Assembly (NCBI GenBank): GCA_965221145.1
Contig: OZ244877.1
Coordinates: forward strand, 496,001 to 560,000
Reading direction: 5' to 3'
Source: Bin5 sp965221145
Lineage (GTDB): Bacteria > Chloroflexota > Anaerolineae > Caldilineales > Caldilineaceae
DNA length: 64,000 nucleotides
The translations under genes were made by a program, and so were the position numbers. Below the pieces are notes generated by a model. The model did not search any database. It was not told where the DNA came from and was given only the letters and a program-made list of their open reading frames with translations. Below are positions 21,747 through 33,375 of this stretch, one piece after another (the first letter of the stretch is position 1; the number at the start of each line of letters is the position of its first letter).

Positions 21747-21801
21747 ATGTACCCGTGTAGCCTGCATTTGTGCCCGGCGCGTGCTTCGGGGGTAATCCCT
21801 T

Positions 21802-23685
<1,884 letters not shown>

Positions 23686-23721
23686 CGGCTCGTGGTACGT
23701 GGCTAGTGCGGGACGCCTCGC

Positions 23722-24591
23722 CTAGCCACTGTCCAACGCCACGGCGATGGCGGCTGCGACGCGGGCATTGTTGCGCAACAGGGCCAGATTGGCGCGCAGG
23801 CTGCGGTCGCCGGTCAGTTCGGCGATGCGCCGGAGCAGGTAGGGCGTCACCTCGGCTGAGCGCAGCCCGGCGGCTCCGCCATCTGCCAGCGCCTGCTCGA
23901 TAATCGGTTCGATCTGCGCTGCGGGAATCTCGTCCTCGTCCGGCACAGGCACAGCCACGAGCAGCCCCCCTTCCAGGTCCAACGCCTGTTTCGCCCGCCA
24001 GATATCCGCCACTTCCTGGGGAGAGTGACAACAGAGATCGACCGGCAAGCCACTGCTACGGCTGTAGAAAGCGGGAAACTCCTCCGCGCCGTAACCGATC
24101 ACGGTAACGCCGTGCGTCTCCAGGTATTCGAGTGTGGCCGGTAAGTCCAGCAGCGCCTTTGCGCCGGCGCAGACGACGATCATGGGGGTCTGCGCCAGCT
24201 CCTGCAGATCGGCGCTGACGTCGGCGCTGGGGCCGGGCGTGGAACTGCGGTGAACGCCGCCGATGCCGCCGGTGGCGAACAGTTCGATGCCGGCGCGGTG
24301 GGCGATCCACATGGTGGCGGCGACGGTGGTTGCGCCGTCCAGTTTGCGGGCGACGACGATGGGCAGGTCGCGGCGGCTCACCTTGCGCACCTCTGTTTCG
24401 GAGGCGGTCGCCAGCCGCTCGATCTGCTGCGGGCTGAGGCCGGCGATCGGTTCCCCGCCGATGACGCCGACGGTGGCCGGAACCGCCCCGTGTCGGCGGA
24501 TGATGCCCTCCATCTCCCGGGCCAGATTCAGGTTGTCCGGGTAAGGCAGTCCGTAGCTGATTACGGTGGATTCCAGAGCGACTCGTTTCAT
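23722..24591 (-). CDS. psuG: Pseudouridine-5'-phosphate glycosidase
   Basis: A 289-residue enzyme that splits pseudouridine 5'-phosphate into uracil and ribose 5-phosphate. Family landmarks are ALESTVISYGLPYP at the start, GVIGGEPIAGLS, the catalytic Lys in ARKLDGATTVAATM, and FATGGIGGVHR. The usual partner, pseudouridine kinase PsuK, is not adjacent. The gene is convergent with ftsH, separated by a short stretch of GTGGCTAGTG-type dispersed repeat. The same repeat upstream (24594-24606) precedes a MITE. Confidence 0.95.
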   Translation of the reverse strand: MKRVALESTVISYGLPYPDNLNLAREMEGIIRRHGAVPATVGVIGGEPIAGLSPQQIERLATASETEVRKVSRRDLPIVVARKLDGATTVAATMWIAHRAGIELFATGGIGGVHRSSTPGPSADVSADLQELAQTPMIVVCAGAKALLDLPATLEYLETHGVTVIGYGAEEFPAFYSRSSGLPVDLCCHSPQEVADIWRAKQALDLEGGLLVAVPVPDEDEIPAAQIEPIIEQALADGGAAGLRSAEVTPYLLRRIAELTGDRSLRANLALLRNNARVAAAIAVALDSG

Positions 24592-24639
24592 GTAGTGGCT
24601 AGTGCTCCGACGCGTAATTCGTGTAATGATTGTGGCTAC

Positions 24640-24875
24640 GTAACTACTCAGCCATTACCCAAAGTGCGACTTTCAATGGGCAACCAAGTCATCCAAGTGT
24701 AATAAATCGTGTTTGGAATCTGTCTGAAAAGGTCAGGTTCGGATCAAAACGGCACAAATGGTGCGAATTATGGCGTGTAGATGGAGGATTCACGCTTTCC
24801 GGCAGACATTTTTGGTCTTCTTAACCGATGACCGTTCTTTTTCAAACAACTTCCCAGACGAGGCTGAGTAGTTAC
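24640..24875 (+). mobile_element. 236-bp MITE, copy A (IS66-like ends, 8-bp target duplication)
   Basis: Terminal inverted repeats GTAACTACTCAGCC / GGCTGAGTAGTTAC are flanked by perfect 8-bp direct repeats GTGGCTAC (24632-24639 and 24876-24883). Ends starting GTAA and 8-bp duplications are IS66-family traits. No ORF is inside. A second, inner pair of inverted repeats (GGAATCTGTCTGAAAAGG at 24715-24732 against 24837-24854) suggests a nested older element. A near-identical copy is at 58523-58757. Confidence 0.95.
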
Positions 24876-24948
24876 GTGGCTACTATGATAACCGCTCTGA
24901 TTCATGGTGATCAAGTGAATCAAAGGTCGATGTTGACTCGGTGTGTTA

Positions 24949-25014
24949 GTGATGAGGAGAGATTCCCGCATGAGTGACTCTCTCCTCTTTCTTCTTCACT
25001 CTCTCCTCTGGAGG
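24949..25014. repeat. Purine/pyrimidine-rich dispersed repeat upstream of the SDR gene
   Basis: GATGAGGAGAGATTCCCGC, then CTCTCTCCTC-rich sequence. It is related in reverse orientation to the blocks inserted in carB. The rest of 24884-25022 shows no gene. Confidence 0.55.
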
Positions 25015-25022
25015 TTGATGAC

Positions 25023-25766
25023 ATGACGAACGCAGAACAGGCGCTGGCCGGGAAGGTGGCGTTGGTGACCGGCGGCGGACGGGGCATCGGGCGGGCGATC
25101 GCCATTGCCTATGCCGACTCCGGGGCGGCCGTCTGTTGCGCGGCGCGCACGCGCTCGGAGATCGAGGCCGTGGTCGCCGAGATCGAGGCGGTTGGCGGGC
25201 AGGCGCTGGCGGTGACCACGGATGTGGCTGATCCGGCGTCGGTGCAAAAGGCTGTCGACGAGACTGCGGCGCGTTTCGGCGGTCTGGACATCCTGGTGAT
25301 CAACGCTGGTGTCTCCCCGCAGAAGAGCGCGGTGGCCGAGAGCGACCCGGCCGCCTGGAGCCAGACGGTTGCCGTCAATCTGACCGGCGCCTACTATTGC
25401 GCCAGGGCGGCCATTCCCTATCTCAAGGCGCGCGGCGGGGGCAAGATCATCACCATCGGTTCGGGGATGGGGCGACGCGGCGCGCCCGGCTCCTCGGCCT
25501 ACAGCGTCTCCAAAGCGGGCCTGTGGATGTTGACCCGCATCCTGGGCCAGGAGTTGCGGGCCGACAACATCAGCGTCAACGAGTTGATCCCGGGGCCGGT
25601 GCATACGGCGATGACCTCCGCCCCGTCCGCGGATGAACCGAGTCTTTGGGACGGTGAGTGGTTAAAGCAGCCGGAGGACGTTGCCCCGCTGGCGCTGTTC
25701 CTGGCCAACGCGCCCGACGGCGGCCCGACAGCGCAGAGCTTCAGCCTGATGCGCCGCGACGGGTAG
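25023..25766 (+). CDS. Short-chain dehydrogenase/reductase
   Basis: A 247-residue classical SDR oxidoreductase. The cofactor motif TGGGRGIG is at 16-23, NAG at 94-96, and the catalytic Ser147, Tyr160 and Lys164 (YSVSK) are in place. Arg after the TGGG motif and the CAARTRSE segment suggest NADPH preference. TCTGGAGGTTGATGAC before the ATG supplies a strong ribosome-binding site. Substrate not predictable. It is convergent with the propeller cluster, 46 bases from the end of the last propeller gene. Confidence 0.9.
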   Translation: MTNAEQALAGKVALVTGGGRGIGRAIAIAYADSGAAVCCAARTRSEIEAVVAEIEAVGGQALAVTTDVADPASVQKAVDETAARFGGLDILVINAGVSPQKSAVAESDPAAWSQTVAVNLTGAYYCARAAIPYLKARGGGKIITIGSGMGRRGAPGSSAYSVSKAGLWMLTRILGQELRADNISVNELIPGPVHTAMTSAPSADEPSLWDGEWLKQPEDVAPLALFLANAPDGGPTAQSFSLMRRDG

Positions 25767-25812
25767 CGCCCGCCGCGCGCAATGGCTGAGCGTGCGCCAT
25801 GCCTATTTCATT

Positions 25813-27141
25813 TCACTCGCTTTCCCGATCGATTCTTGGCAATAACGCGTTCACATCGCCGCTGTAAAAGAAAGCGTAGATGACGCCCTCGTCTGCCGTC
25901 AGAAAGCTCATGGCGCCGCTCTCCGTCTCGTAGCGCCAGAGTTCCTCTCCGGTTTCGCTGTCAACGCCGAAGATAAGGCTCCAATTTGTGCCAAAGTAGA
26001 CAACACCATCAACCAACTTGGGCGTTCCAACCGCGCCGTGGCCTGAGTCATAGTGCCAGAGTTCCTCCCCGGTCTTCGCATCCAATGCGAACAGGGGTCC
26101 TTCTATAGAGCCGCCGTACAGGACGCCATCGGCCACGAGCGGGGAGGAGAATATACTGGTCTTTGCGTCGTGGCGCCAGAGTTCGTCGCCTGTGTCGGCA
26201 GCCAGTGCGTAATAGTGACTGTCGTGTGAAGCGACGTAGACTACGTTTTCGGCGACCATCGGCGAGGCGGTGACCAAGCTACCGGTAGTGGCACTCCAGA
26301 CCGCCTGCCCGCTGGCGGCATCCAGTGCGTAGACATGATTGCCGTAGGTAGTGAAGTAGACCACGCCTTCTGCCGCTTTTAAGCCCAAAAATCTGTCGTC
26401 GGCCGCGTAGCTCCAAAGCAATTCACCGCTGGCGGCATCCTGCGCATACAGTTTATCGCCTGCCACGGCATAGGCCACACCCTCGACCACCGCTCTGAGG
26501 GAGAGGTTCTCGATGTCGATCCCACCGCGCCAGACCTCCTCACCGCTCACAGGATCCAGCGAGTAGATGATGCTGCCACCCGTATTGAAGTAGACGACGC
26601 CGTCTTCCGCGATGACCCGGTAGGCGGGGAGTTCGGTCCCGTGCTGCCAGAGCAGTTCTCCGCCGGCTGCGTCGAGGGCGTACAGGTTGCCGTCCTCCGA
26701 GCCGAAGAACACAGTGTCTCCGATCTGGGCGGGCGAGGCATGCACGTTGCCGCCGGCCTGGTAGCTCCAGAGGCGTTCTCCGCTATCAGGGTGCAGGGCA
26801 TGGATGTAGCCGTCCGGCGCGCCGACGTAGACCGTTCCGCCGACCAGCGCGCGCGCAAGAAACAGCGGGCGTCCTTCTGGCGTGTATTCCGGCTCATCGG
26901 GCTGGTAAATCCAGAGCAGTTCCGGGGCGCCTTCCTTCAATAGCCTCTCTGCACGGGTCTCCTGCACGGCCGGTTGCTCCTCTGCCGGTAGGGGTGTGGC
27001 CATCGTGGCTGGATCCGGTATCGGCCTGCAGCCCGCCAGAATGAAGAGAAGGGCGAGCAGCAGGGCAAGCCGGCCGCACGTGCGCCTCGCATACGCTGCC
27101 GCTTCTCTGGCCAAGAGAGTTCCCGAAGTCAATGTTGCCAT
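25813..27141 (-). CDS. PQQ-like beta-propeller lipoprotein, one propeller
   Basis: A 442-residue protein. The long N-terminal signal ends in the lipobox LAGC (LLALLFILAGCRPIP), so it should be a surface lipoprotein. The rest is about nine ~40-residue units of the PQQ-like type (xVYVGSxDGxLYALDAxSGELLWRY), enough for one 8-bladed propeller plus an extra unit that ends FFYSGDVNAL. That ending matches the last unit of the next gene's product. The start at 27141 has AAAGGACTGACAATC upstream, a leader shared with two other genes here. No catalytic residues of quinoproteins are present, so it is a binding scaffold rather than a PQQ enzyme. Confidence 0.88.
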   Translation of the reverse strand: MATLTSGTLLAREAAAYARRTCGRLALLLALLFILAGCRPIPDPATMATPLPAEEQPAVQETRAERLLKEGAPELLWIYQPDEPEYTPEGRPLFLARALVGGTVYVGAPDGYIHALHPDSGERLWSYQAGGNVHASPAQIGDTVFFGSEDGNLYALDAAGGELLWQHGTELPAYRVIAEDGVVYFNTGGSIIYSLDPVSGEEVWRGGIDIENLSLRAVVEGVAYAVAGDKLYAQDAASGELLWSYAADDRFLGLKAAEGVVYFTTYGNHVYALDAASGQAVWSATTGSLVTASPMVAENVVYVASHDSHYYALAADTGDELWRHDAKTSIFSSPLVADGVLYGGSIEGPLFALDAKTGEELWHYDSGHGAVGTPKLVDGVVYFGTNWSLIFGVDSETGEELWRYETESGAMSFLTADEGVIYAFFYSGDVNALLPRIDRESE

Positions 27142-27230
27142 GATTGTCAGTCCTTTCTTTTCAGGTTCATACCCCTCAGTGAGAAGTGAGGGGGAGAGAT
27201 GTTCTTTCTCCTCGCTCATTGCCTTGCAGA

Positions 27231-30200
27231 CTAAGGCGGGTTTATTGCTTCGGCGCGCAAGGCGTTCACGTCTCCGTCATAGGAGAAGACATACACGACA
27301 TGCTCGACTACTGTCAGGGAAGACGCGGTGCCACTGTTTGGGGCGTAGCGCCAGAGCTCTTCCCCGTTAGAAAGGCGCAAAGCGTACACATTGCTATCCC
27401 CAGTGGCCGCGTAGTAGACGGCGTCGTCAACCACCACCGGCGCGGAAGCAACGCCATAGGGTGTGGCGGAGTGCCAAAGGACGTTTCCGGTCTCGGCATC
27501 GAGAGCGTAGAGGGGACCGCCAACTGTGCCGCCGTACGCCACGCCATTGACCACTGCCGGCGAGAACAACGCGCCAAGGCCTGAATCGAAACTCCAGAGT
27601 TTGTCGCCCGTCCCGGCATCGAGGGCGTACAGGTCTCCCGAATGCAGGCCGCCGTACACCACGCCGTCGACCACGACCTGTGCATCATAGACGATTGAGT
27701 CCGTAAAGTGACGCCAGAGTTCCTTGCCCGAACCCGCATCGAGCGCGTATATGTATCCGCCATGTGAGCCGACGAATAGGACGCCAGCCGTCACGACCGG
27801 CGGTGCAAGTATCAGTTCGTCTGTGGTGATACGCCAGATTACCTGGCCGGTGGCGGCATTCAGCGCGTAGACGTGACCATGATTATTTTCATCCCCGGCT
27901 ACGGCGTAGACGAGGCCCTCTGACACAACTGGAGGGGTGAGCAGATAGCCGCGGGCCTGGAAGCGCCAGCGCCGGTCTCCGTCGGCGGCATCCAACGCGT
28001 AGAGATTGTCCGCGCCGCCGACGTAAACGGTTCCCTCCGCCACAACCGGGGAGACAAGATCGTCAGCGCCGGTCTGGTAGCGCCAGAGTAGCTCTCCGCT
28101 GGCAGCGTCCAGGGCGAAAAGACTGACGCCGGAGCCGACGTAAACGACGCCGTCCGACACCGCTGGCGAGGAGTATAAAGCGCTGCCTGTGGCGTATTGC
28201 CACCGCAACTCAGCGGTCAGCGGATCCTCAAAGTAAAGGTGCGCAAGAGTTGTGCCGAAACCGTCCTCCTCCTCAAAAAGCGGAGGAGTGGGGCGCACGC
28301 CCCCGGTCTGGTAGCGCCAGAGGAGGTCTCCACTGGCTGAATCGAGCGCATAAACGGTGCCATCTTCAGCGTTGATGTAGATCGCTCCGCTCGCAAGCGC
28401 CGGCGGGGCATGAACCGGACTGCCAGTCGTATGTCGCCAGAGCAGTTGAGAATGTGCATCGTCTTCCGCGATCTCCAGGGCCTGGACGCCAAATCCGCCG
28501 ACGTAGAGACTGCCATCCGCAACCGTCAGGCCGGAGACATAACCGTAGCCTACACTGTGTTTCCAAAGGCGTTCTCCGCTGGCCGCATCCACGGCGTAGA
28601 CGTTATTGTCATCGGAGGCGACGTAGACGACGCCATCCACCACCGTCGGCGAGGTAACGACCTTGCCATCAGACCGATATCCAAGGGCGCTACCGTCGGT
28701 CGCGTGGCGCCAGAGCAATTCTCCCCTGCGCGCGTCGAAGGCGTAAATGTAGCGATCAGAAAGGCCGAGGTAGACGATCCCGTCAGCCACGGCCGGGGAC
28801 GTGTCGATGCTGAGCACGGCGTTGTAGCGCCAGAGGCGTTCCCCGCTGGCGGCATCGAGCGCGTAGAGGTGCCCATCTGCGGAGCCTACATAGACGACGC
28901 CATTGGCCACCGCGGGCGAGGAATCGCGGATGCTGCCCGTCGCGGCGCGCCAGAGCAGCTCCCCGCTGCCGGCGTCCAAGGCGTGCAGATGACCATCCCA
29001 GGATCCGAGGTATACGACGCCGTCATGAACAGCCGGGGTGGCGTCGATCTTACCGGCTGTAAAGTAGCGCCAGCGCAGTTCTCCGGTCGCTGCATTCAAG
29101 GCGTATAGGTTGCCGTCATAAGAGCCGATGTAGACGACACCGTCTGCGACCGCGGGGGTAGCATGCAGCACGCTGTCTCCGGTCTCATAGCGCCAGCGAG
29201 TTTCGCCGGTCACGGCATCGAGAGCGTACACCAGGTTTTCGTCGGCGCCGAAGAAGACCAGCCCGTCAGCCACGACCGGAGTAGACAGCACCCAGAATCC
29301 GGTATTGAAGCGCCAGAGCTGCTTCCCGGTGGCGGCTTCCGCTGCATGCACGTAGTCATCCTCATCGCCCCAGTAGACGATGCCATCGGCCACAGTCAGC
29401 GACGAGGATGTCTGATATGTCTCGGTTTGCCAGCGCAGGCGAGGGCGCGCACGTCTCACCTGGCGCGTTGTAATCGGCTCTGTCGCAGGCTGCGCGGCCT
29501 CCAACCGGGGCATGGTCGACATCGCAGGCGAGACGTCTGTGCTGAGGGCATAGAAGCTGCCATCGTCAGAGCCGATGTAGACTACCCCTTCAACCACGGA
29601 AGGAGAAGAGAAGACAGCGGCGCCGGTACGGTAGGTCCAGCGCAGCGCGCCGTTGGCAGCATCGAGGGCGTATACATGGTGATCGAACGAACCGACATAT
29701 AGAGTCCCATCGGCCACCGTCGGCGAGGAGTCGACTGAATGGCCTGTCTGGTAGCGCCAGATTTGGTCTCCGTTGGCGGCATCGAGCGCGTAGAGATGAC
29801 CATCGGCGGAACCGACATAGACTGCGCCTCCGTCCACGGTCGGTGACGAATCCACCGCGTCGTCCGTCTGGTAGCGCCAGCGCTCAACTCCGTTGGCGGC
29901 ATCCAGTGCATAGACGCGGCCATCGTTAGAGCCAATGTAGACCACACCGCCGGCCAGTGCGGGCGAGGAAAGCACTCGCCCTTCCGCATCGAACCGCCAG
30001 AGCATCTCACCGCTGGCCGCGTCCAGCGCATAGACATGGCCGTACTCGGTGTGGTCGAGCATATCGGTGTCGCCCGAGCCGACGTATACGACGCCCTCGC
30101 CAACGGCGGGGGACGAATAGACAGGAACGCCTGCCCGGAAACGCCAGCGCAGTTCCCCGCTCGTGGCATCCAGCGCGTAGAGGTGTCCATCCCCGGAACC

Positions 30201-31760
30201 GACGTAGACCACACCTGCGGCCACAACCGGCGAAGAGTAAACTTCCCCGTCTGTTTGATAGCGCCAGAGCAGTTCCCCGTTGGCGGCATCCAGGGCATAG
30301 ATGAACCCGGCTCCGCAACCGGCGTAGACCACGCCGTCAACGACAGCGGCGGTCGAGCTCATGCGATCTTCTGTGGCGTAGCGCCAGCGCAGTTCGCCCT
30401 CGGCGGCAGCCAGGGCGTAGATGTGGCTGTCCATCGAGCCGATGTAGACGACTCCGTCCGCCACTGCGGGAGACGAATCCACGCGGTCGCCTGTCCTGAA
30501 ACGCCAGAGCGGTTCGAGGGAGGCGGCGACTGTTTCGGCGGCAGCATCTTGTTCGGGAACTTGCGGCGCCGGGGTTGCGGCAGCCAGGGCGTATACGTGG
30601 CCGTCGCTTGAGCCGAAATAGACCGCGCCCTCTGCGACGGTCGGAGAGGAAAGCACGGGGCCGTCCGTTTTGTAGCGCCAGCGCAATGTGCCGTCGCCCG
30701 CGTCCAGCGCATAGAGATGGCCGCCATCGGAGCCGACGTAAACCACGCCATTGGCGGCGGCTGGCGAGGAATTCACGCCATGGTCGGTGGTGTAGGCCCA
30801 TCGCACTGCGCCGCTGGCGGCGTCCAGGGCGTACACGTGGTCATGGCCAGAGCCGACATAGACAACATCGTCAACCACAAGGGGAGAGGAGTGCAGATTG
30901 GTATATTGGCCACTTTCTAACACGCTTGCCGGGAAGCGCCAGAGCAGCCCACCTGCCGCGGCGTCGAGGGCGTACAGGTGCCCATTTCTGGAGCCAACGT
31001 AGAGCCGGCCGTCCGCGACCGCCGGCGTGGAGGAGGCTCCGCCGCGCGCTGTCCGGCTCCAGAGTTGCGTTCCGCTGGCGGCATCGAAGGCGTAGAGCAG
31101 GCCATAGAGTGCGATGGCGTAGACTACACCTTCTGCCACAACCGGCGAAGAGAGGATCGCGCTGTCGGCGGCGTAGCGCCAGAGGCGTTCCCCGTTCGCG
31201 GCATTTACGGCGTCGAGATGACCGGCCATGGAGCCGAAATAGACCACGCCGTTTGCCGTCGCTGGCGAAGAATAGACCGGCCCTTCCGCGGCGTAGCGCC
31301 AAAGCTTTTCTCCGCTCTCGGCATCCAGCGCGTACAGGAAGCCTCTTTGCGAACCAATGTATACGACGCCTTCAACGACGGTGGGTGAGGAGATGTAACC
31401 CTGGCCCGTTGGATGCCGCCAGCGGAGTTCTCCGCTCTCGGCATCGAGCGCGTAGACGTAGCCGTCCATCGAACCGACATACAATACACCCTCCGCCACC
31501 GTAGGCGAGGAATGGACAGCGCCGCCGGTGGCAAAGCGCCAGAGCAATTGGGCCGCTTCCTTCTCGGCTACGGCCTGCGGCGGAGACTGTTGCGCCTCTG
31601 GCTGGGACGGGGCCGGGACTGCCGCGCTTTCCGGGCCGGGGACGGGCGGCGTCAGAGCATGTACCGTCCCGTGAGCAAAGCCGCCGCAGAGCAGCAGGAG
31701 AGCGATTCCTCCACAAATCAGCGGCAGCATCCGGCGCGCGTGTTTCGAATTTACAGGCAT
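27231..31760 (-). CDS. Giant PQQ-like beta-propeller array, four propellers
   Basis: A 1509-residue secreted protein with signal segment MLPLICGGIALLLLCGGFAHG. I count about 33-34 propeller units in four groups. The first three groups have exactly eight units each, separated by Pro/Ala/Gln-rich linkers (PAPQVPEQDAAAETVAA; PRLEAAQPATEPITTRQ) or by a degenerate eighth unit. The last group has nine or ten units, one of them decayed (GVRPTPPLFEEEDGFGT). AAGGAAAG precedes the chosen ATG. The last group is most similar to the single propeller gene downstream, 89 bases away. Role unknown; a multivalent surface-binding protein is the most natural reading. Confidence 0.88.
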   Translation of the reverse strand: MPVNSKHARRMLPLICGGIALLLLCGGFAHGTVHALTPPVPGPESAAVPAPSQPEAQQSPPQAVAEKEAAQLLWRFATGGAVHSSPTVAEGVLYVGSMDGYVYALDAESGELRWRHPTGQGYISSPTVVEGVVYIGSQRGFLYALDAESGEKLWRYAAEGPVYSSPATANGVVYFGSMAGHLDAVNAANGERLWRYAADSAILSSPVVAEGVVYAIALYGLLYAFDAASGTQLWSRTARGGASSTPAVADGRLYVGSRNGHLYALDAAAGGLLWRFPASVLESGQYTNLHSSPLVVDDVVYVGSGHDHVYALDAASGAVRWAYTTDHGVNSSPAAANGVVYVGSDGGHLYALDAGDGTLRWRYKTDGPVLSSPTVAEGAVYFGSSDGHVYALAAATPAPQVPEQDAAAETVAASLEPLWRFRTGDRVDSSPAVADGVVYIGSMDSHIYALAAAEGELRWRYATEDRMSSTAAVVDGVVYAGCGAGFIYALDAANGELLWRYQTDGEVYSSPVVAAGVVYVGSGDGHLYALDATSGELRWRFRAGVPVYSSPAVGEGVVYVGSGDTDMLDHTEYGHVYALDAASGEMLWRFDAEGRVLSSPALAGGVVYIGSNDGRVYALDAANGVERWRYQTDDAVDSSPTVDGGAVYVGSADGHLYALDAANGDQIWRYQTGHSVDSSPTVADGTLYVGSFDHHVYALDAANGALRWTYRTGAAVFSSPSVVEGVVYIGSDDGSFYALSTDVSPAMSTMPRLEAAQPATEPITTRQVRRARPRLRWQTETYQTSSSLTVADGIVYWGDEDDYVHAAEAATGKQLWRFNTGFWVLSTPVVADGLVFFGADENLVYALDAVTGETRWRYETGDSVLHATPAVADGVVYIGSYDGNLYALNAATGELRWRYFTAGKIDATPAVHDGVVYLGSWDGHLHALDAGSGELLWRAATGSIRDSSPAVANGVVYVGSADGHLYALDAASGERLWRYNAVLSIDTSPAVADGIVYLGLSDRYIYAFDARRGELLWRHATDGSALGYRSDGKVVTSPTVVDGVVYVASDDNNVYAVDAASGERLWKHSVGYGYVSGLTVADGSLYVGGFGVQALEIAEDDAHSQLLWRHTTGSPVHAPPALASGAIYINAEDGTVYALDSASGDLLWRYQTGGVRPTPPLFEEEDGFGTTLAHLYFEDPLTAELRWQYATGSALYSSPAVSDGVVYVGSGVSLFALDAASGELLWRYQTGADDLVSPVVAEGTVYVGGADNLYALDAADGDRRWRFQARGYLLTPPVVSEGLVYAVAGDENNHGHVYALNAATGQVIWRITTDELILAPPVVTAGVLFVGSHGGYIYALDAGSGKELWRHFTDSIVYDAQVVVDGVVYGGLHSGDLYALDAGTGDKLWSFDSGLGALFSPAVVNGVAYGGTVGGPLYALDAETGNVLWHSATPYGVASAPVVVDDAVYYAATGDSNVYALRLSNGEELWRYAPNSGTASSLTVVEHVVYVFSYDGDVNALRAEAINPP

Positions 31761-31877
31761 GGCGGGTGCTTTCCTTCGACTATCTGGTGCTGCGCGAAAC
31801 GTAACTTGGGCAGAGGGGCAAGACAAGCGACATGGAGCGGATCGCGGTCTGCGACTCTTCCCACGCCGCCGGCTTCG

Positions 31878-32669
31878 TTACCAGAATAGGCGCGATGGCA
31901 TCAGGCATCGGGAATCGTTGTCAAACCAGGTGACTTCAATCGCCTCGATCGAGCCTGGCCACGGTTTTATGAGACACAACGCATTCGCCGACCGAACAGG
32001 ATCACCTCCGGCTGCATAGAGATCGGGGAAGGCCCGATTGAAAGGAAGTGGCGCGGCAACGCTGAAACCATCTATCCGCTGCGCAGGCTTGATCGGCGGG
32101 TGTGTCTTGTTACGTGGATAGGAGTAATGATTGAAACTGAATCCCCTTTCAACATACCAGAGTTGCAGATCAAGCTGGGGCTCATTATCGAGTTCATAGC
32201 GAGCGCTGTACAGGTCGGGCGCGCCAAGGCAATCGATCACCTGGAACAGAGTGGCGAATGGTTTCCGCCAGTAGGCACGAATTGCGATCAGTTGCCGTTC
32301 TTCGCCAAACCAGGCCGAATAGCTGACATCGCGTCCACTTAACCTGCTGCTCCATCCCAAATCCCCGCCCTGGTACATCGATGAGAATTGAATCTGCTCC
32401 TGCTCAATTCCCCACAAGTTTGACGCCTTGGCGACGACGTCGGTAGGGGAATCGACGCCGAACCTGAACTCTTTCCAGCGGGACTGCGTGAAGATATCGC
32501 AGGAAAGTGGTTGCACGTTGCGGACCGTGGGCGGGATCAGGTCACTTTCGCAACCTGACAGGATGAGAATAAGGGTAAGGAGGAAGGCAAGTTGGACCCG
32601 GGCGCGTGTGCGAATTGCATTCTCTGCCGCTTCTTTGGCCCAGAGAGCGCCCGAAGGCAATGTTTCCAT
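31878..32669 (-). CDS. Lipoprotein of unknown family (paralogue A)
   Basis: A 263-residue protein with an unusually long signal region ending in the lipobox LILSGC. The mature part (PLSCDIFTQSRWKEFRFGVDSPTDVV, VIDCLGAPDLYSARYE, RIDGFSVAAPLPF, DLYAAGGDP) aligns along its length with the product at 36013-36819, so the two are paralogues. Four or more conserved Cys may form disulfides. I do not recognise the family. The first ~15 residues and the leader GAGGATTGACAACC match the single-propeller gene at 27141. This suggests shared export or expression signals were copied with the genes. Confidence 0.8.
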   Translation of the reverse strand: METLPSGALWAKEAAENAIRTRARVQLAFLLTLILILSGCESDLIPPTVRNVQPLSCDIFTQSRWKEFRFGVDSPTDVVAKASNLWGIEQEQIQFSSMYQGGDLGWSSRLSGRDVSYSAWFGEERQLIAIRAYWRKPFATLFQVIDCLGAPDLYSARYELDNEPQLDLQLWYVERGFSFNHYSYPRNKTHPPIKPAQRIDGFSVAAPLPFNRAFPDLYAAGGDPVRSANALCLIKPWPGSIEAIEVTWFDNDSRCLMPSRLFW

Positions 32670-32965
32670 GGTTGTCAATCCTCTCGTCGGCGGGGGTACA
32701 TCCAGGATTTTTGCGCAGTCGTTGTCTGGGTTGTGGCCTTCGGGACATGGGGATGGGTTGTGACTAAAGCGCAGGCGCATTTGCCAGCATATCAGGACGC
32801 GTTCACCCGCCAGTTAAGAAATTCGGATAGCCCCAAAAAGCTGGGGACGAGATTTCATTTTGGGGCGCGGGCAGCGAATTGGTGTGGGTCCCGGATTTTG
32901 GGTCGTGACGCGAGAATCGCTGTGTGAGCGGCCTGTCAGGGGGTGGATTTCAGGAAATTTCTTGC

Positions 32966-33004
32966 AAAAATGTCCGCTTTGTCCGCTTTACCCCCCCCCC
33001 CCCC
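32966..33004. repeat. Poly-C tract plus TGTCCGC direct repeats, copy 2
   Basis: AATGTCCGCTTTGTCCGC, then TTTA and 14 C residues (32991-33004). It is the reverse complement of the module at 15788-15824, with about 20 of 24 non-homopolymer positions the same. Confidence 0.85.
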
Positions 33005-33217
33005 ATGACTACTATACGAAATGAAACGTTCTTTCGCGTTAACGGAGGCTGGCGCTGTTGGCAGGCGGCCAAGGCGTGCAACGGGGGTTGGCTTTGCCTG
33101 ACCGATGCACAGAGGTATTATACCACACTTCAGTTTTGGCAGGTGACAGGCACGGCAGATGGGTGTATCCAGGATATTTGGCGCGCTTCTCGCCCTATCT
33201 TGTCAGCTACGCCGGGT

Positions 33218-33241
33218 GCGGGCGAGACGCCCGCGTTCCCA
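33218..33241. repeat. Dispersed GC palindrome, copy 2
   Basis: GCGGGCG-AGA-CGCCCGC followed by GTTCCCA. It has the same plan as 8480-8503 with compensating changes in both arms, which implies a selected hairpin. Confidence 0.8.
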
Positions 33242-33375
33242 GGGGTGATTCCCCAAATATGGACCGCACCCCCCGCGATCCCAGGGGGATATGCAATAAT
33301 CTCGGATGCACCCGTCGGCGGATGGGTCCTTGTGGTGTTGGCGGATGGTTTTGGGGAATTGTACCCCTATTTGCG

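Larger units (their letters stand above)
32670..33375. other. Intergenic region with duplicated and repeat sequences
   Basis: It contains a poly-C repeat (32966-33004), a GC palindrome (33218-33241), and from 33332 a stretch matching 36900 onward downstream of the three-propeller gene. A plus-strand frame from 33005 (MTTIRNETFF...) is open, but it runs through repeats and is not convincing. Confidence 0.6.
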
